The translations under genes were made by a program, and so were the position numbers. From positions 99,859 to 163,858 of the forward strand of contig JABCZR010000011.1 in assembly GCA_013289585.1 (NCBI GenBank): a stretch of DNA of 64,000 bases, in the 5' to 3' direction. Origin of the DNA: Acidobacteriota bacterium (lineage in GTDB: Bacteria > Acidobacteriota > Terriglobia > Acidiferrales > UBA7541). Within the stretch, counting starts at the first letter, position 1. The number at the start of each line of letters is the position of its first letter. The notes under the pieces were generated by a model. It worked only from the letters and a program-made list of their open reading frames with translations, did not search any database and had not been told where the DNA came from. Shown here piece by piece: positions 24,647 through 36,512 of the stretch.

Positions 24647-25162
24647 ATGAATCTTTCCACAAGACTCCGCTGGCTCTGGCTCACGCTCGCCGTGGTTCTG
24701 CTCGACCGCGCCACAAAAGCCTGGTTCGAATCGCAAACGCCCGAAGGCTGGCGCCACGAAGTAATCCACCACTTCATCTATCTCGTCCACGCCAGCAATC
24801 CCGGCATCGCTTTCAGTTTCTTTGCCGATTCCGCGTCGCACTGGACGCGCATCATTCTGATCGCCGGTTCAGTCCTGGTGATCTGTGTCCTAGCCTGGTT
24901 TCTTGTAGCCAGCGCCAGCGGTGGCGCGATGACCGCCGCTGGCCTCGCGCTCCTCCTCGGCGGCGCCACTGGCAACGTCACCGATCGCATTCTCCATGGA
25001 GCCGTCACCGATTTTTTCGAAGTCTGGCTGGGCGCCTACCACTATCCCGCCTTCAACGTCGCCGATTCCGCCATCACCATCGGCGCAGTCTTGCTCATCG
25101 TCGACGTCCTCTTCGGCCCCAAGCACGCCGCTAGTGAAGTTTCGAAGCGAAGCGCCCGATAG
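24647..25162 (+). CDS. lspA: lipoprotein signal peptidase (SPase II)
   Basis: 171 residues from the ATG at 24647 (MNLSTRLRWLWLTLAVVLLDRATKAW). This start is chosen because it matches the family N-terminus; the frame extends upstream into the ileS trailer. Four membrane helices are present. Conserved segments are LLDRATKAW, NPGIAFS, GATGNVTDR with the first catalytic Asp, and FNVADSAITIG with the second. It cleaves prolipoprotein signal peptides in the inner membrane. Downstream of ileS as in many bacteria. Confidence 0.95.
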   Translation: MNLSTRLRWLWLTLAVVLLDRATKAWFESQTPEGWRHEVIHHFIYLVHASNPGIAFSFFADSASHWTRIILIAGSVLVICVLAWFLVASASGGAMTAAGLALLLGGATGNVTDRILHGAVTDFFEVWLGAYHYPAFNVADSAITIGAVLLIVDVLFGPKHAASEVSKRSAR

Positions 25163-25261
25163 CAGCAAGACGATCTTTTCTTCCAGCCTCTAACGTTCCA
25201 CCCCCCATGGCAGAGGAAATTGCTCTGGAACGAGATTTCCGGATGCGATACGCTCCGCCGC

Positions 25262-25615
25262 ATGTACAAGCGGCTCCTGATCTTCGGGATCACCGGGCTG
25301 TTCTTTGTTCTCGGACTGAACTATCTGGTGATCTATCCCTTGCAGCAGACCGTGACGCGCGAACTGGAGCGCCAGGACAAGGTCTACTGGAGCACCTTCA
25401 ACGCTGTCGAGCAATTCGGCGCGCAGCCCGACAACGCTTCCGAGCAAAAAGCCAAGGCCGCGCTGGACGAAGCCCGCGCGAAAGGCTTGAGCAAGACCCG
25501 CCAGCTAATCCTTCAGAATTATTTTCAGGACCTCGAACACTGTTACCAGGGCGACCGCGACGCCTGTAAAAAAGCCAACTCCGACATGAACGACGCCATC
25601 CGTGCGCCCCGCTGA
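25262..25615 (+). CDS. small protein with one N-terminal membrane helix, unknown
   Basis: 117 residues from the ATG at 25262 (MYKRLLIFGITGLFFVLGLNYLVIYPLQQ). The remaining part is soluble and helical with two cysteines (HCYQGDRDACKKANSD), probably periplasmic. It follows lspA by about 100 bp and may be read through from it. No family recognised. Confidence 0.6.
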   Translation: MYKRLLIFGITGLFFVLGLNYLVIYPLQQTVTRELERQDKVYWSTFNAVEQFGAQPDNASEQKAKAALDEARAKGLSKTRQLILQNYFQDLEHCYQGDRDACKKANSDMNDAIRAPR

Positions 25616-25639
25616 GCCTTTTATTGCAGATCGATACGA

Positions 25640-26272
25640 TTAGTGACCGGGCTGCGCGAGCGGCCCCGGGATAACGATGATGTAGGCGTCGGGTTGGCCG
25701 GGGCGTATCACACGTGGCATGTTCGCGGCCCCGGGCGGTGACCCGATGTCTTTATCGGTTGCATAGGGCGCGTAAAACATCAGGTGCGGTGGAATATGCA
25801 CCAGCTTGTTAGACCCGGGGACCAACAGGTAGCCGCGGTCGGACATCATGTACACGATTCCGGGTTTGCTCGGCGCTTTATATTTTCCAGTTTTGTAGCC
25901 CTCGTCGATTTCTGTCTTGATCCGCTCTTCGGTCTTGCCCTTGGCGCGCTGCTCCTCTACGTACAATCGGGTTGACAGTGTGGTCGCGCTTCCTTCGGCA
26001 TCGAAACAGGTCGGTTCCAGGTTCAGCGGAGTCTGCCGGTCCACCAAGCAGGAGAAACCGTTTGTGCCTTCACGAATTTTTACGTAGCCCGTTTGCTCCA
26101 GCAGATAGACCGTGGCGTGGCCTGAGATTTCCGGCGGTGCCGCGCTTTCCGCAAGTTTTATCTTCTCCTCCCGCGGCAGAGAGAGGTCATAGGCAGGCTT
26201 TGGCATCTCCGTCTGCCCGAACGCGGCGAGGCTCGCTCCGAAAACAAGGCCGGTCAATAGTATTCTGTTCAT
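25640..26272 (-). CDS. secreted protein, unknown (210 aa)
   Basis: The ATG at 26272 places a signal peptide at the N-terminus (MNRILLTGLVFGASLAAFGQTEMP). The mature part contains HATVYLLEQTGYVKIREGTNGFSCLVDRQTPLNLEPTCFD and IVYMMSDRGYLLVPGSNKLVHIPPHLMFYAPYA. This looks like a family of periplasmic proteins common in Acidobacteriota and Bacteroidota without assigned function. Convergent with the membrane protein at 25262-25615. Confidence 0.7.
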   Translation of the reverse strand: MNRILLTGLVFGASLAAFGQTEMPKPAYDLSLPREEKIKLAESAAPPEISGHATVYLLEQTGYVKIREGTNGFSCLVDRQTPLNLEPTCFDAEGSATTLSTRLYVEEQRAKGKTEERIKTEIDEGYKTGKYKAPSKPGIVYMMSDRGYLLVPGSNKLVHIPPHLMFYAPYATDKDIGSPPGAANMPRVIRPGQPDAYIIVIPGPLAQPGH

Positions 26273-26500
26273 GGATCCAACTCCACGACGAGAATTGAAA
26301 TTCACCGACCTTTCAGGGATAGACGCCCTCTTTCATCCTGGGTTAGCACAGGCCCGGACGGGACCCCAAATCGAAACTTCGGAGGTTGCCAGGGGCTTGC
26401 CGCCGCATAAAAGAGGCCAACCAACTGGGAACCATGTACCGGCGGGTCACAGAATTATCGCCAAACAATGGAGGAGAACCTGTTTGTGCTTATCTCAGAC

Positions 26501-27193
26501 TCATCCTGGTTCACCAACCGGCCTGGCACCCTTGATCAGGAGCCACAGCATAAGCGCTATCTCCGCAAACAGGGCGGGCTGGGAGACGAGAAACACCGTG
26601 TTCTGGTATTGCGGCAGCAGTTCGCCCGTAAGGCTGAGGACCACATACGCGATGCCGTTGATAATGAGCCAGACGCCCAGGAAGCGTGGCAGGAAGCGCG
26701 ATTTGTAGGTGAGGATCGCCAGGGGAAAAAGCCACATGCCCCAAAGGATCTCGGCGGCCGTATTTTGATGGTCACGCATGCGAAGGAACAGCATGGCTAG
26801 AGCGTCGCGCTGAGGCTTGTCGAATACCGACAGGAAATCAGCGCCGCGCACGAGCGTCAGGGCCGCCGCGTCTTGCGCCACACCGACAAAATCGATGAGC
26901 GCCGGCATCACGCCCCCGAAGATGACCACCAGCACGGCGAGGTTCTGGTCGACTCCCTTGAACAAACGGTAAAAAGCCAGCGTGAGGAAGATCAAGATGA
27001 CCGCGCAACACAGGTCGGCGACGATACCGAAACGGAAGAGCCACTCGTGTGCGGCGATGTTGCTGGCCGTCGCCGCCGCATTCCCGTGCACGAATAGTTT
27101 GCCAGGAATATACACGAGGCGGATGGGGCCGAGGACGCAAAGGAGCAGGTACCAGAATCCTGCCACTCTCCCTGGATTGCGGGTCGAGTTCAT
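26501..27193 (-). CDS. DUF4386-like integral membrane protein
   Basis: 230 residues from the ATG at 27193 (MNSTRNPGRVAGFWYLLLCVLGPIRLVYIPGKL). About six or seven membrane helices. The opening RxAGxxYLL..., the HEWLFRFGIVADL segment and SRFLPRFLGVWLIINGIAYV are typical of DUF4386. Function unknown. Single gene; GGAGG-like bases lie upstream. The 228-bp gap to the secreted-protein gene holds nothing recognisable. Confidence 0.85.
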   Translation of the reverse strand: MNSTRNPGRVAGFWYLLLCVLGPIRLVYIPGKLFVHGNAAATASNIAAHEWLFRFGIVADLCCAVILIFLTLAFYRLFKGVDQNLAVLVVIFGGVMPALIDFVGVAQDAAALTLVRGADFLSVFDKPQRDALAMLFLRMRDHQNTAAEILWGMWLFPLAILTYKSRFLPRFLGVWLIINGIAYVVLSLTGELLPQYQNTVFLVSQPALFAEIALMLWLLIKGARPVGEPG

Positions 27194-27310
27194 GTTCCCT
27201 CCGTTGTAGGGGGCCCTATCGTGAAAAACGGCGAAAGCCGTCAAACGTTTCCGCCACACAGAACAGAGGCGGCTCGTGGGGTGCACCCGGACATGCCAAA
27301 TCCCGCGGCG

Positions 27311-28207
27311 CTAGATCATTGGCGTTTTGGGCGGATCAAGATATTTGACGAGTACTACCTCGTTCCCTTTTTCGTTGTAGATCAGTTCGTCGACGAGCTT
27401 TTTTGCCAATAGAATGCCGAAGCCGCCCGGTCGCATACCCTTTTCATCGCGAACCGTCGCGTGGCTGAACAAATCGCCGGGCGAGTTGCCCGCCGCTGCG
27501 TGACGCAGTTCTTCGAGGGAGAAACCTTTGCCGGGATCCTTGACCCGGCAAGCTATCGCTCGGCGAGCCCGAATGAAGGATATTTCCACGTGCTGGCTGG
27601 CATCGAAATGCCCGCCATGTTCCATGGCGTTAATCAGTATCTCCCTGAAAGCAAGGATGACCTGGTCTTTCTCAGCCTCGGGGATGCTCGGGTCCCTGAC
27701 TCCATGAAGGAATTGGACTAGGCGATCCGCAGTTGCAAGATCACATCTGGCCGTCAAGCTTATCCACTCAGGGGTTCCGGAGAGGACTTCGATGCCGTCG
27801 TCCCAGCAGGGTTCTGCCATGGCCGCACGGACCATTTCGGCGAGTTCAGAAGCGTCGAAGGGAGCCGAGAAATAACTGAAGGCCCCCTCGCGCATGGCAG
27901 CGATGACGTCTCCGGGAGTAAATTTATCGGTGAGGATAATCAGGCGGACATGAGGGCGAGCGTTCCTGATTTTGCGGAGAAGTTCAACATCCTCCGCCAG
28001 GTGGGTCTTCCGCCCGGTGACAATCAGATCGAAGGGCTTGGCCCCGGCAAGCGCGAGAAGATGTTGATTGTCGACGACGCGCTGGATCGTCCAGCCTTCG
28101 CTGGCCAAGACGCTCGTGAGCAGTTCATCGATATCGCGGCCGGATTCCACTACGAGTGCGGTTTTCTCTGTGGCGGGAGCAGCTCCGTCGCTGCAGTGGG
28201 TTGTCAT
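27311..28207 (-). CDS. degenerate receiver domain fused to an RsbW-like histidine-kinase ATPase domain
   Basis: 298 residues. Residues 15-130 have the fold of a response-regulator receiver (ALVVESGRDIDELLTSVL, HVRLIILTDKFTPGDVIAAMREGAFSYFSAPFDASELAEMV). The usual phospho-Asp after the third strand is missing (FDLIVTGRKTH), so it may not be phosphorylated. Residues 170-298 are an anti-sigma-type ATPase: REILINAMEHGG (N box), VKDPGKGFSLEEL (G1) and GMRPGGFGILLAKKLVDEL (G2). Such domains bind or phosphorylate STAS antagonists. The STAS gene immediately upstream on the same strand is the obvious partner. Confidence 0.85.
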   Translation of the reverse strand: MTTHCSDGAAPATEKTALVVESGRDIDELLTSVLASEGWTIQRVVDNQHLLALAGAKPFDLIVTGRKTHLAEDVELLRKIRNARPHVRLIILTDKFTPGDVIAAMREGAFSYFSAPFDASELAEMVRAAMAEPCWDDGIEVLSGTPEWISLTARCDLATADRLVQFLHGVRDPSIPEAEKDQVILAFREILINAMEHGGHFDASQHVEISFIRARRAIACRVKDPGKGFSLEELRHAAAGNSPGDLFSHATVRDEKGMRPGGFGILLAKKLVDELIYNEKGNEVVLVKYLDPPKTPMI

Positions 28208-28259
28208 GAGTGATCCCGGTTATCCTATTAACACGACTGTGGCCGCGAAGTTCAGGTCT

Positions 28260-28631
28260 TCAAGGCGTTGCAGTGTAACCCCGCGGTTGGAAACTGGCCA
28301 GAGCTTCGGCCTCATTCTCAAAGGTCGGGATGGTGCTTATCAAGCGAAACACAGTTAGTACCTCGAGCACCAGGCCGGACGGAGAGAGCAATTTTAGGTC
28401 GCCGCCCTCCCGTTTCAGAGAAACGTATGTCCTTACAATGATGGCGACGGCGGAACTGTCCACTTTTGCCAGATCTGCCAGGTTCAGCAGCAGCTTGCGC
28501 ACACCATTGGCGACCAACTTCTGTAATTGGTTGCTCAACGACTCGCTCTCGCCGTCGTCTATCGTCGATCTTCCTCTAAGGTCTACAATGGTGACATCGC
28601 CAGATTTTCGGATTGAGATTTGAAGGCCCAC
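28260..28631 (-). CDS. STAS-domain anti-anti-sigma factor
   Basis: 123 residues, all STAS: ISIRKSGDVTIVDLRGRSTIDDG, LLLNLADLAKVDSSAVAIIVRTYVSLKREGGDLKLL. The Ser in VDSSAVAII is the expected phosphorylation site by an RsbW-type kinase. First gene of a two-gene unit with the receiver-ATPase fusion 52 bp downstream; together they form a partner-switching module. The controlled sigma factor is not in the pair. Confidence 0.92.
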   Translation of the reverse strand: MGLQISIRKSGDVTIVDLRGRSTIDDGESESLSNQLQKLVANGVRKLLLNLADLAKVDSSAVAIIVRTYVSLKREGGDLKLLSPSGLVLEVLTVFRLISTIPTFENEAEALASFQPRGYTATP

Positions 28632-28742
28632 AACGTCCCCTCATGTCAAGTTCCTATTCGGTGTCGAATTTTTTGCTCACGCCCCGCCAGCCGGATCATC
28701 GGATGAGTATAATCCAGTTCGTGGACGCCTTGCTGTCGGGCG

Positions 28743-28772
28743 CCCTAGGTGCCGGTTTCACCTGGGGTTTTT
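28743..28772 (+). terminator. intrinsic terminator-like hairpin in the gap before rluD
   Basis: CCCTAGGTG, a 7-base loop and CACCTGGGG are followed by TTTTT. A perfect TATAAT sits at 28708-28713, 30 bp before it. Either this terminates unseen transcription, or the pair defines a very short RNA. Confidence 0.5.
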
Positions 28773-28873
28773 GACTCTGCTTTTCTCTTCCTAGTCCTAC
28801 TGCAGCCCGGATGATTTCTCCGGGCTTGCCTGTCCATCCCCCCGGCCACTGTTCCCCTTGCTACAATCTTTCT

Positions 28874-29902
28874 GTGCCATCAGCCGATTTCGTCACCCAT
28901 CGAGAGCTCGTCACCACTGCCACCGATTCCGGCATGCGGATCGACCGGTTCATCGCTGCTGCGTGCCCTGAACTGAGCCGCACGCGCGTGCAGGAATTGA
29001 TCGAGGCGGGGCTGGTGCGCGTTGATGGGAAAGTGGCCAGCAAGGGAGCGGTACATCTGCGCGGCAGGGAGAAGATCACGGTTGAAATTACGGAGCGGCC
29101 CGCCATCGTGGCTGCGGCGGAGGCGATTCCGCTGAACGTGCTGTACGAGGATGAGGACGTCATTGCCATCAACAAGGCGTCGGGGATGACCGTACATGCT
29201 GGGGCGGGGGTGATTTCGGGGACGCTGGTGAATGCGCTGCTCGGGCGGGGGCAGGCGCTTTCGCAGGCGGGGGATCCGCTGCGGCCGGGGATTGTGCACC
29301 GGTTGGACAAAGAGACTTCGGGCGTAATCCTGGTGGCGAAGAATGATATGGCGCACGCAAAACTTGGCGAAGCGTTTCGGCAGCGCGCGGTGAAAAAAAC
29401 ATACATCGCGCTGGTTCAAGGAAGCCTGAAAGAAAAGAGCGGCCGCATCGAACTGGCGATTGGGCGCGACCCGATTCACCGGACGCGCATGGCGGTGGAG
29501 CGCAAAACCTGGCATGGCGCAGCTTTGACCAATCTGCGGGAAGCGCGCACGGACTGGCGCGCGTTGGCAAAAATCGGCGATGCGACGCTGGTCGAAGTCC
29601 AACTCCATACCGGACGAACGCATCAGATCCGAGTGCACTTCTCCGCGCTGAAACATCCCGTGGTGGGCGATACGTTGTATGGCGCAGCGAAGGAAATGCA
29701 GTTGGGAAAGACCACGCTCCCGCCGCTGGGGCGCAATTTTCTGCACGCGGCGAAACTTGGTTTTGCCCAGCCGCGGACCGGCGAGTGGATCGAAATCCGC
29801 GCGGCATTGCCAGTCGAGCTGCGCGAGTATCTGGAAAAGCTGGCAGCTGCAGCAGGCGAGCCGCCCAGCCGAATTGACGCTGCGCTGGCGGGATATCTAT
29901 AA
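28874..29902 (+). CDS. rluD: RluA/RluD-family 23S rRNA pseudouridine synthase
   Basis: 342 residues from the GTG at 28874; an ATG at 28811 is in frame, but the added residues look non-coding. An S4 domain (MRIDRFIAAACPELSRTRVQELIEAGLVRVDG) is followed by the synthase domain with the catalytic Asp in GIVHRLDKETSG, then KKTYIALVQG, LHTGRTHQIRVHF and HPVVGDTLYG. RluD makes the pseudouridines in helix 69 of 23S rRNA. Exact specificity within the RluA family is not certain from sequence. The next gene starts 9 bp downstream. Confidence 0.92.
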   Translation: MPSADFVTHRELVTTATDSGMRIDRFIAAACPELSRTRVQELIEAGLVRVDGKVASKGAVHLRGREKITVEITERPAIVAAAEAIPLNVLYEDEDVIAINKASGMTVHAGAGVISGTLVNALLGRGQALSQAGDPLRPGIVHRLDKETSGVILVAKNDMAHAKLGEAFRQRAVKKTYIALVQGSLKEKSGRIELAIGRDPIHRTRMAVERKTWHGAALTNLREARTDWRALAKIGDATLVEVQLHTGRTHQIRVHFSALKHPVVGDTLYGAAKEMQLGKTTLPPLGRNFLHAAKLGFAQPRTGEWIEIRAALPVELREYLEKLAAAAGEPPSRIDAALAGYL

Positions 29903-29911
29903 TCTATACCA

Positions 29912-31021
29912 ATGCGACGGACAATCACTTCGATCTTTTTGGCGGCTTTCTTATTGCTGGCTCCGCTGACACAGCGGGCGCAGCAATCGCCGCCGCCGGC
30001 TAAGCCGCAATCCACGGCGCCGGCGCAGCCCACGGGACAAGCGCCCGCTGGGGCTCAGGACGCTACCCAAAAGAGCGAACAAAAACTGACCACCGTCGTC
30101 AACCTGGTCGACGTTCTTTTTACCGTTCTCGACCGGCGCAACAAGCTGGTACCCGCCCTGGAAAAAAATGATTTCAAGATTTTCGACGATAAGCTTCCCC
30201 AGGAAATCCGCTACTTCAGCAAGCAGACGGATCTTCCGCTGCGCATCGGCATGCTTCTGGACACTTCCAACAGCATTCGCGACCGCATCAAGTTCGAACA
30301 GGACGCTTCGATTAATTTTCTTTTCACCGTGCTCCGCCGCAACAAGGATGAAGCCTTCGTCATGACCTTTGACGACGAGCCGCAAGTCATCCAGGGTTTC
30401 ACCGGCGATGCGGGCGCGCTTCGCGACCAGATTACGAAAACGCGCGCCGGCGGCGGCACCGCGATTTACGACGCGATTTACGATGCCTGCGTCAAGGAAT
30501 TGAGCCACCCGCCGCGGCCGCCCGGAGATCAGCCGGACGTGGTGCGCCGCGTGATGATTCTGATCAGCGATGGCGATGACAATCTATCCACGCACACCCG
30601 CTCGGAAGCCATCGAGATGGCGCAGCGCACCAGCGTGGTCATCTACACCATCAGCACCAGCACACAATGGGTTTCTCTGGAGGAGACCGATCGCAATAAG
30701 ACCGGCGACCGCAAATTCCAACTGACCGACGGCGACAAGATTCTGCAGCAACTGGCGGAAGAGACTGGAGGCCGCGCCTTCTTTCCGTATCACGTGGACG
30801 ATCTGGATCAATCTTTCCAGGACATCGGCGACGAACTGCGCAACCAGTATTCCATCGCCTACATGCCCACGAATTATGTGGTCGACGGCCGGTACCACAA
30901 GATTCGCATCGAGGTCCCGGACCACAAGGGGTATCAGGTGCGCGCTCGCCGCGGCTACTTCGCCATCACCAACCCGAACATTCCCACCATCCAGAGGCCG
31001 TCCGGCGGCACGCCCCAGTAA
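29912..31021 (+). CDS. VWFA-related acidobacterial secreted protein (copy 1)
   Basis: 369 residues with signal peptide (MRRTITSIFLAAFLLLAPLTQRAQQ), a Pro/Ala/Gln-rich linker, and a von Willebrand A domain. The metal site is intact: DTSNS (GMLLDTSNSIRD), the Thr in GGGTAIYDAIYDA and ISDGDDN. FKIFDDKLPQEIRYFS before it and YSIAYMPTNYVVDGRYHKIRIEV, RARRGYF at the end are hallmarks of the TIGR03436 family. Role unknown, probably protein-protein binding outside the inner membrane. Tightly follows rluD. Confidence 0.92.
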   Translation: MRRTITSIFLAAFLLLAPLTQRAQQSPPPAKPQSTAPAQPTGQAPAGAQDATQKSEQKLTTVVNLVDVLFTVLDRRNKLVPALEKNDFKIFDDKLPQEIRYFSKQTDLPLRIGMLLDTSNSIRDRIKFEQDASINFLFTVLRRNKDEAFVMTFDDEPQVIQGFTGDAGALRDQITKTRAGGGTAIYDAIYDACVKELSHPPRPPGDQPDVVRRVMILISDGDDNLSTHTRSEAIEMAQRTSVVIYTISTSTQWVSLEETDRNKTGDRKFQLTDGDKILQQLAEETGGRAFFPYHVDDLDQSFQDIGDELRNQYSIAYMPTNYVVDGRYHKIRIEVPDHKGYQVRARRGYFAITNPNIPTIQRPSGGTPQ

Positions 31022-31045
31022 TTCATTTTTCGAACGAGTGTCAGG

Positions 31046-33766
<2,721 letters not shown>

Positions 33767-33856
33767 AGTTTTCAGGCGAAATGAGGATGGTAGACGCTCA
33801 GCGCATTCCGGTCAAATTACATTCCCGATGAGAAAGCGGGAACATGCATACCGGCG

Positions 33857-34825
33857 TTATTCCTTTGGAGCGTAATAGCCTTTGCGAGTGAGAACCTTCA
33901 AGTCGTGGTTGTTGGTTTCGACTTTGATTTTGCGGAATTTTCCATCGCGGGCCGTGTTTGTCGGGTAGTAGCCTAGGGTATATTGACCGCGCAGCTCTTC
34001 GGAAATTTCATCAAAGGCTTCCAAGAGTTTCTTTTCTGATCGGACTGCGATCATGCGCCCGCCGGTCTCTTCGGCAAGTTTGTGCGCGACGCTGGCATTG
34101 CCGCCGAATCGAGGATCTGCCACAAGCAGGATGTGAATCACCGTGTCGGTTCGCTGGGCGGCTTCGATGGCTTCTTCCAATTTGACCTTGCTGCCCTCAT
34201 CCTGTGCGTCGGTGACGATGACAATGGCTTTTCGTCCGGCTTCGGTATTCAGCTTCTCGGAGCAGGCCAGATAGATGGCGTCATAAAGAGCAGTGCCGGT
34301 GATCTGGCGAGAGCCGATGGGGCCGGGATTTCCTCCGATCGATCCGCCGCTGGGGATATTAATGCGCGCGCGGCGAACGGCGCGGTCAAGCTGAGCGCGA
34401 TCATCGGTGAAATCGGAGAGCAGGTCGACGTCGGAATCAAACGACATGACCAGTGCTTCATCGCCCTTCCGCAGAACACGGTGAAGAAAGGCGCTGCCGG
34501 CTTCCTGAATCGCGCCGAGCATGTCCTGTTCGCTGCCGGAGGTATCCAGTAACAGAGCGAGGGTGATAGGCAGGGCCACTTCTTTCGAGAAAAAGGAAAT
34601 CTTTTGATCCTGGTTGTCTTCCTGCACCTTGAAGTCTTCCTGTTTCAGGTCGCCGACGATGCGCTTGTTCTTGTCGCGGACGGTGGCGAAAAGGTTGACC
34701 AGGGTGACTTGCGACTTGATGGTCTGGCCCGACTTCACGGGCTCCTGAGGCATGGCGGTTGCTCCGAGCGCGCAAGCAACGAGGGTCACCAGGCATTGCA
34801 TCACAAGCTTCTTCATAGAACGCAT
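33857..34825 (-). CDS. VWFA-related acidobacterial secreted protein (copy 2)
   Basis: 322 residues, signal peptide (MRSMKKLVMQCLVTLVACALGATAMPQ). The A domain carries DTSGS (LALLLDTSGSEQD), TGTALYDAIYLA and VTDAQDEGS, so the metal site looks complete. It shares FKVQEDNQDQKISFFS and YTLGYYPTNTARDGKFRKIKVE, LTRKGYYAPKE with copies 1 and 3. Divergent from copy 3, with which it shares a 145-bp promoter gap. Confidence 0.92.
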   Translation of the reverse strand: MRSMKKLVMQCLVTLVACALGATAMPQEPVKSGQTIKSQVTLVNLFATVRDKNKRIVGDLKQEDFKVQEDNQDQKISFFSKEVALPITLALLLDTSGSEQDMLGAIQEAGSAFLHRVLRKGDEALVMSFDSDVDLLSDFTDDRAQLDRAVRRARINIPSGGSIGGNPGPIGSRQITGTALYDAIYLACSEKLNTEAGRKAIVIVTDAQDEGSKVKLEEAIEAAQRTDTVIHILLVADPRFGGNASVAHKLAEETGGRMIAVRSEKKLLEAFDEISEELRGQYTLGYYPTNTARDGKFRKIKVETNNHDLKVLTRKGYYAPKE

Positions 34826-34970
34826 GTATACTTTCCTTGACGAGAAATGCCCGGCCGAGAAGTTCCGCGGGGATGCTGCCGTCCACTAGGATGCGGCGAG
34901 GCGTCACGATGGATGCGTGAGCATACGCGCATGGGCGGCTGAATCCGACAAGAAGTTTGGCCTGAGGACA

Positions 34971-36059
34971 ATGAAAAGTCTACGCAAAACCCTATTTTTT
35001 GCCAATGCGACGCTCTTGGTGACCTGCATCACGCAACTTGGGGCGCAAGCGCCCCAGCAAGGAGCCACGCCGGCGGGCAAGGAGCAGAATCCGGCGCCTC
35101 CGCCACAAACCGGACCAAAGATCGTTTCTCAGGTCAACCAGGTCATCGTTCCCGTCATCGTGAAGGACAGCGCAGGTGGCCTCGTGCCCGGCCTCCGAAA
35201 GGATGACTTTCGGATTTTTGAGGATAACGTCGAACAACGAATCTCCAACTTCAGCGCCGAAGCGTTCCCGCTCACCATGGTGCTGCTGGTTGATAACGAT
35301 CTGAAATCCAAGGACGCCAAGCAGGTGGAGGAGAGCCTGCTGGCGGTGCTAGCAGGGCTGAGCCTGAACGACGAAGCCGCCGTCTGCAAGTTCGACAACT
35401 TTTTCCATCCAGGCAAGGGTTTCACGCGGGATCAGACCAAACTCCTTGCTGAGTTGAAACACTTCGAACTCGACAGTCAGCCTTCTGTCGCGCCTCCAAG
35501 CATGGCTGTGGACAACGGCCCATCCATCAATGGCCATTCCGCCATCGGGGATCAGCCGAGCGTTGCGCAGTCCACGATTGCCATTAAAGGCCAGTCCACG
35601 AAGGCGATGGACGACGCCGTTTACGCTGCGGCACAGATGTTGAAGGATCGCGACCCGGAGCGGCAGCGGCGCAAGCTTATTTTCCTGATTTCCGATGGAG
35701 TGAACGGGATAAGGTCCAACACGTACAAGTACGACGCCGTTCGAATGGATCTGCTGCGCTACAACATCGAAGTTTACGGCGTAGGCGTGGGAAGCGCGAT
35801 CTTTAACCGCAAATTCGAACGGCTGGCTAAATACGCTCACGATACTGGCGGCGACGTGTATTACGCCATGAAGAGCCGGGCGATGGAGGAACTGTATTCG
35901 CGCGTGACGGAGGAAGCGCGCAATCAGTACACGCTGTACTACTACTCGAACGGGACCGACCGCGGCGCGGATTACCATACCATCGAAGTTCGCGTGAAGC
36001 GCGAAGGGCTGACGCTCCTGACACGCGAGGGCTACTACTCAGGAGTGACACCGAAGTAG
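34971..36059 (+). CDS. VWFA-related acidobacterial secreted protein (copy 3) with altered metal site
   Basis: 362 residues from the ATG at 34971, giving a signal peptide (MKSLRKTLFFANATLLVTCITQLGAQ). The family frame is clear (FRIFEDNVEQRISNFS, YTLYYYSNGTDRGADYHTIEVRVKR, LLTREGYYSG). The metal motif reads VDNDLKSKD instead of DxSxS, so divalent metal binding may be lost or changed. A stretch rich in PSIN/PSVA (near 165-200) is inserted between the first strand and the following helix. Function unknown. Confidence 0.9.
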   Translation: MKSLRKTLFFANATLLVTCITQLGAQAPQQGATPAGKEQNPAPPPQTGPKIVSQVNQVIVPVIVKDSAGGLVPGLRKDDFRIFEDNVEQRISNFSAEAFPLTMVLLVDNDLKSKDAKQVEESLLAVLAGLSLNDEAAVCKFDNFFHPGKGFTRDQTKLLAELKHFELDSQPSVAPPSMAVDNGPSINGHSAIGDQPSVAQSTIAIKGQSTKAMDDAVYAAAQMLKDRDPERQRRKLIFLISDGVNGIRSNTYKYDAVRMDLLRYNIEVYGVGVGSAIFNRKFERLAKYAHDTGGDVYYAMKSRAMEELYSRVTEEARNQYTLYYYSNGTDRGADYHTIEVRVKREGLTLLTREGYYSGVTPK

Positions 36060-36105
36060 GGACGTTTTTTCGGGCACTCGCACCCGAGCCCTTGAGAGAA
36101 TCCCG

Positions 36106-36447
36106 TTAGGACTTTGCCGCTGCCACTCCCGTCTCTTCCAACGCGCGTTCCCGCAAGAATAGAAACAATGGCAGTCCGCAAGAGACTCCAACCGACAAAA
36201 TTCCCAGGATCGGTAGCCATAGAAGCCGCATGCCGCATCGCTTGCCCTCCAAGCGGATAAACTCGACGGCGACCACGGCCGAAACCAAAACGTCCCAAAC
36301 GAAGAATCCACTGATGCGGTTCGCGAACAGCTGGTGAAAGAACAGCGGAGCATTCAGGCCGTTCTCGACAAGCCAGGGGATGAACTGCGAGTACGGGAGC
36401 ACGATTCCGAGTATGCAAAGAAATAAGTAAAAGTTTTTTCGATTCAC
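36106..36447 (-). CDS. DUF2834-like membrane protein
   Basis: 113 residues, three hydrophobic helices. It starts MNRKNFYLFLCILGIVLPYSQFIPWLVENG and contains FANRISGFFVWDVLVSAVVAVEFI and GLPLFLFLRERALE, all typical of DUF2834. Function unknown. Convergent with VWA copy 3. It lies 65 bp from the helicase gene, which starts far upstream on the same strand. Confidence 0.85.
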   Translation of the reverse strand: MNRKNFYLFLCILGIVLPYSQFIPWLVENGLNAPLFFHQLFANRISGFFVWDVLVSAVVAVEFIRLEGKRCGMRLLWLPILGILSVGVSCGLPLFLFLRERALEETGVAAAKS

Positions 36448-36512
36448 GGGACGTTCTCCTGTTGGCGCTGGTTTGACCTCCAGAGAAATGAGAAGAACTC
36501 GACCCCGCCGGC

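Noticed and set aside
28862..28867. TACAAT just before the rluD start as its -10
   Set aside because: It would leave almost no leader and no -35 at a suitable distance.
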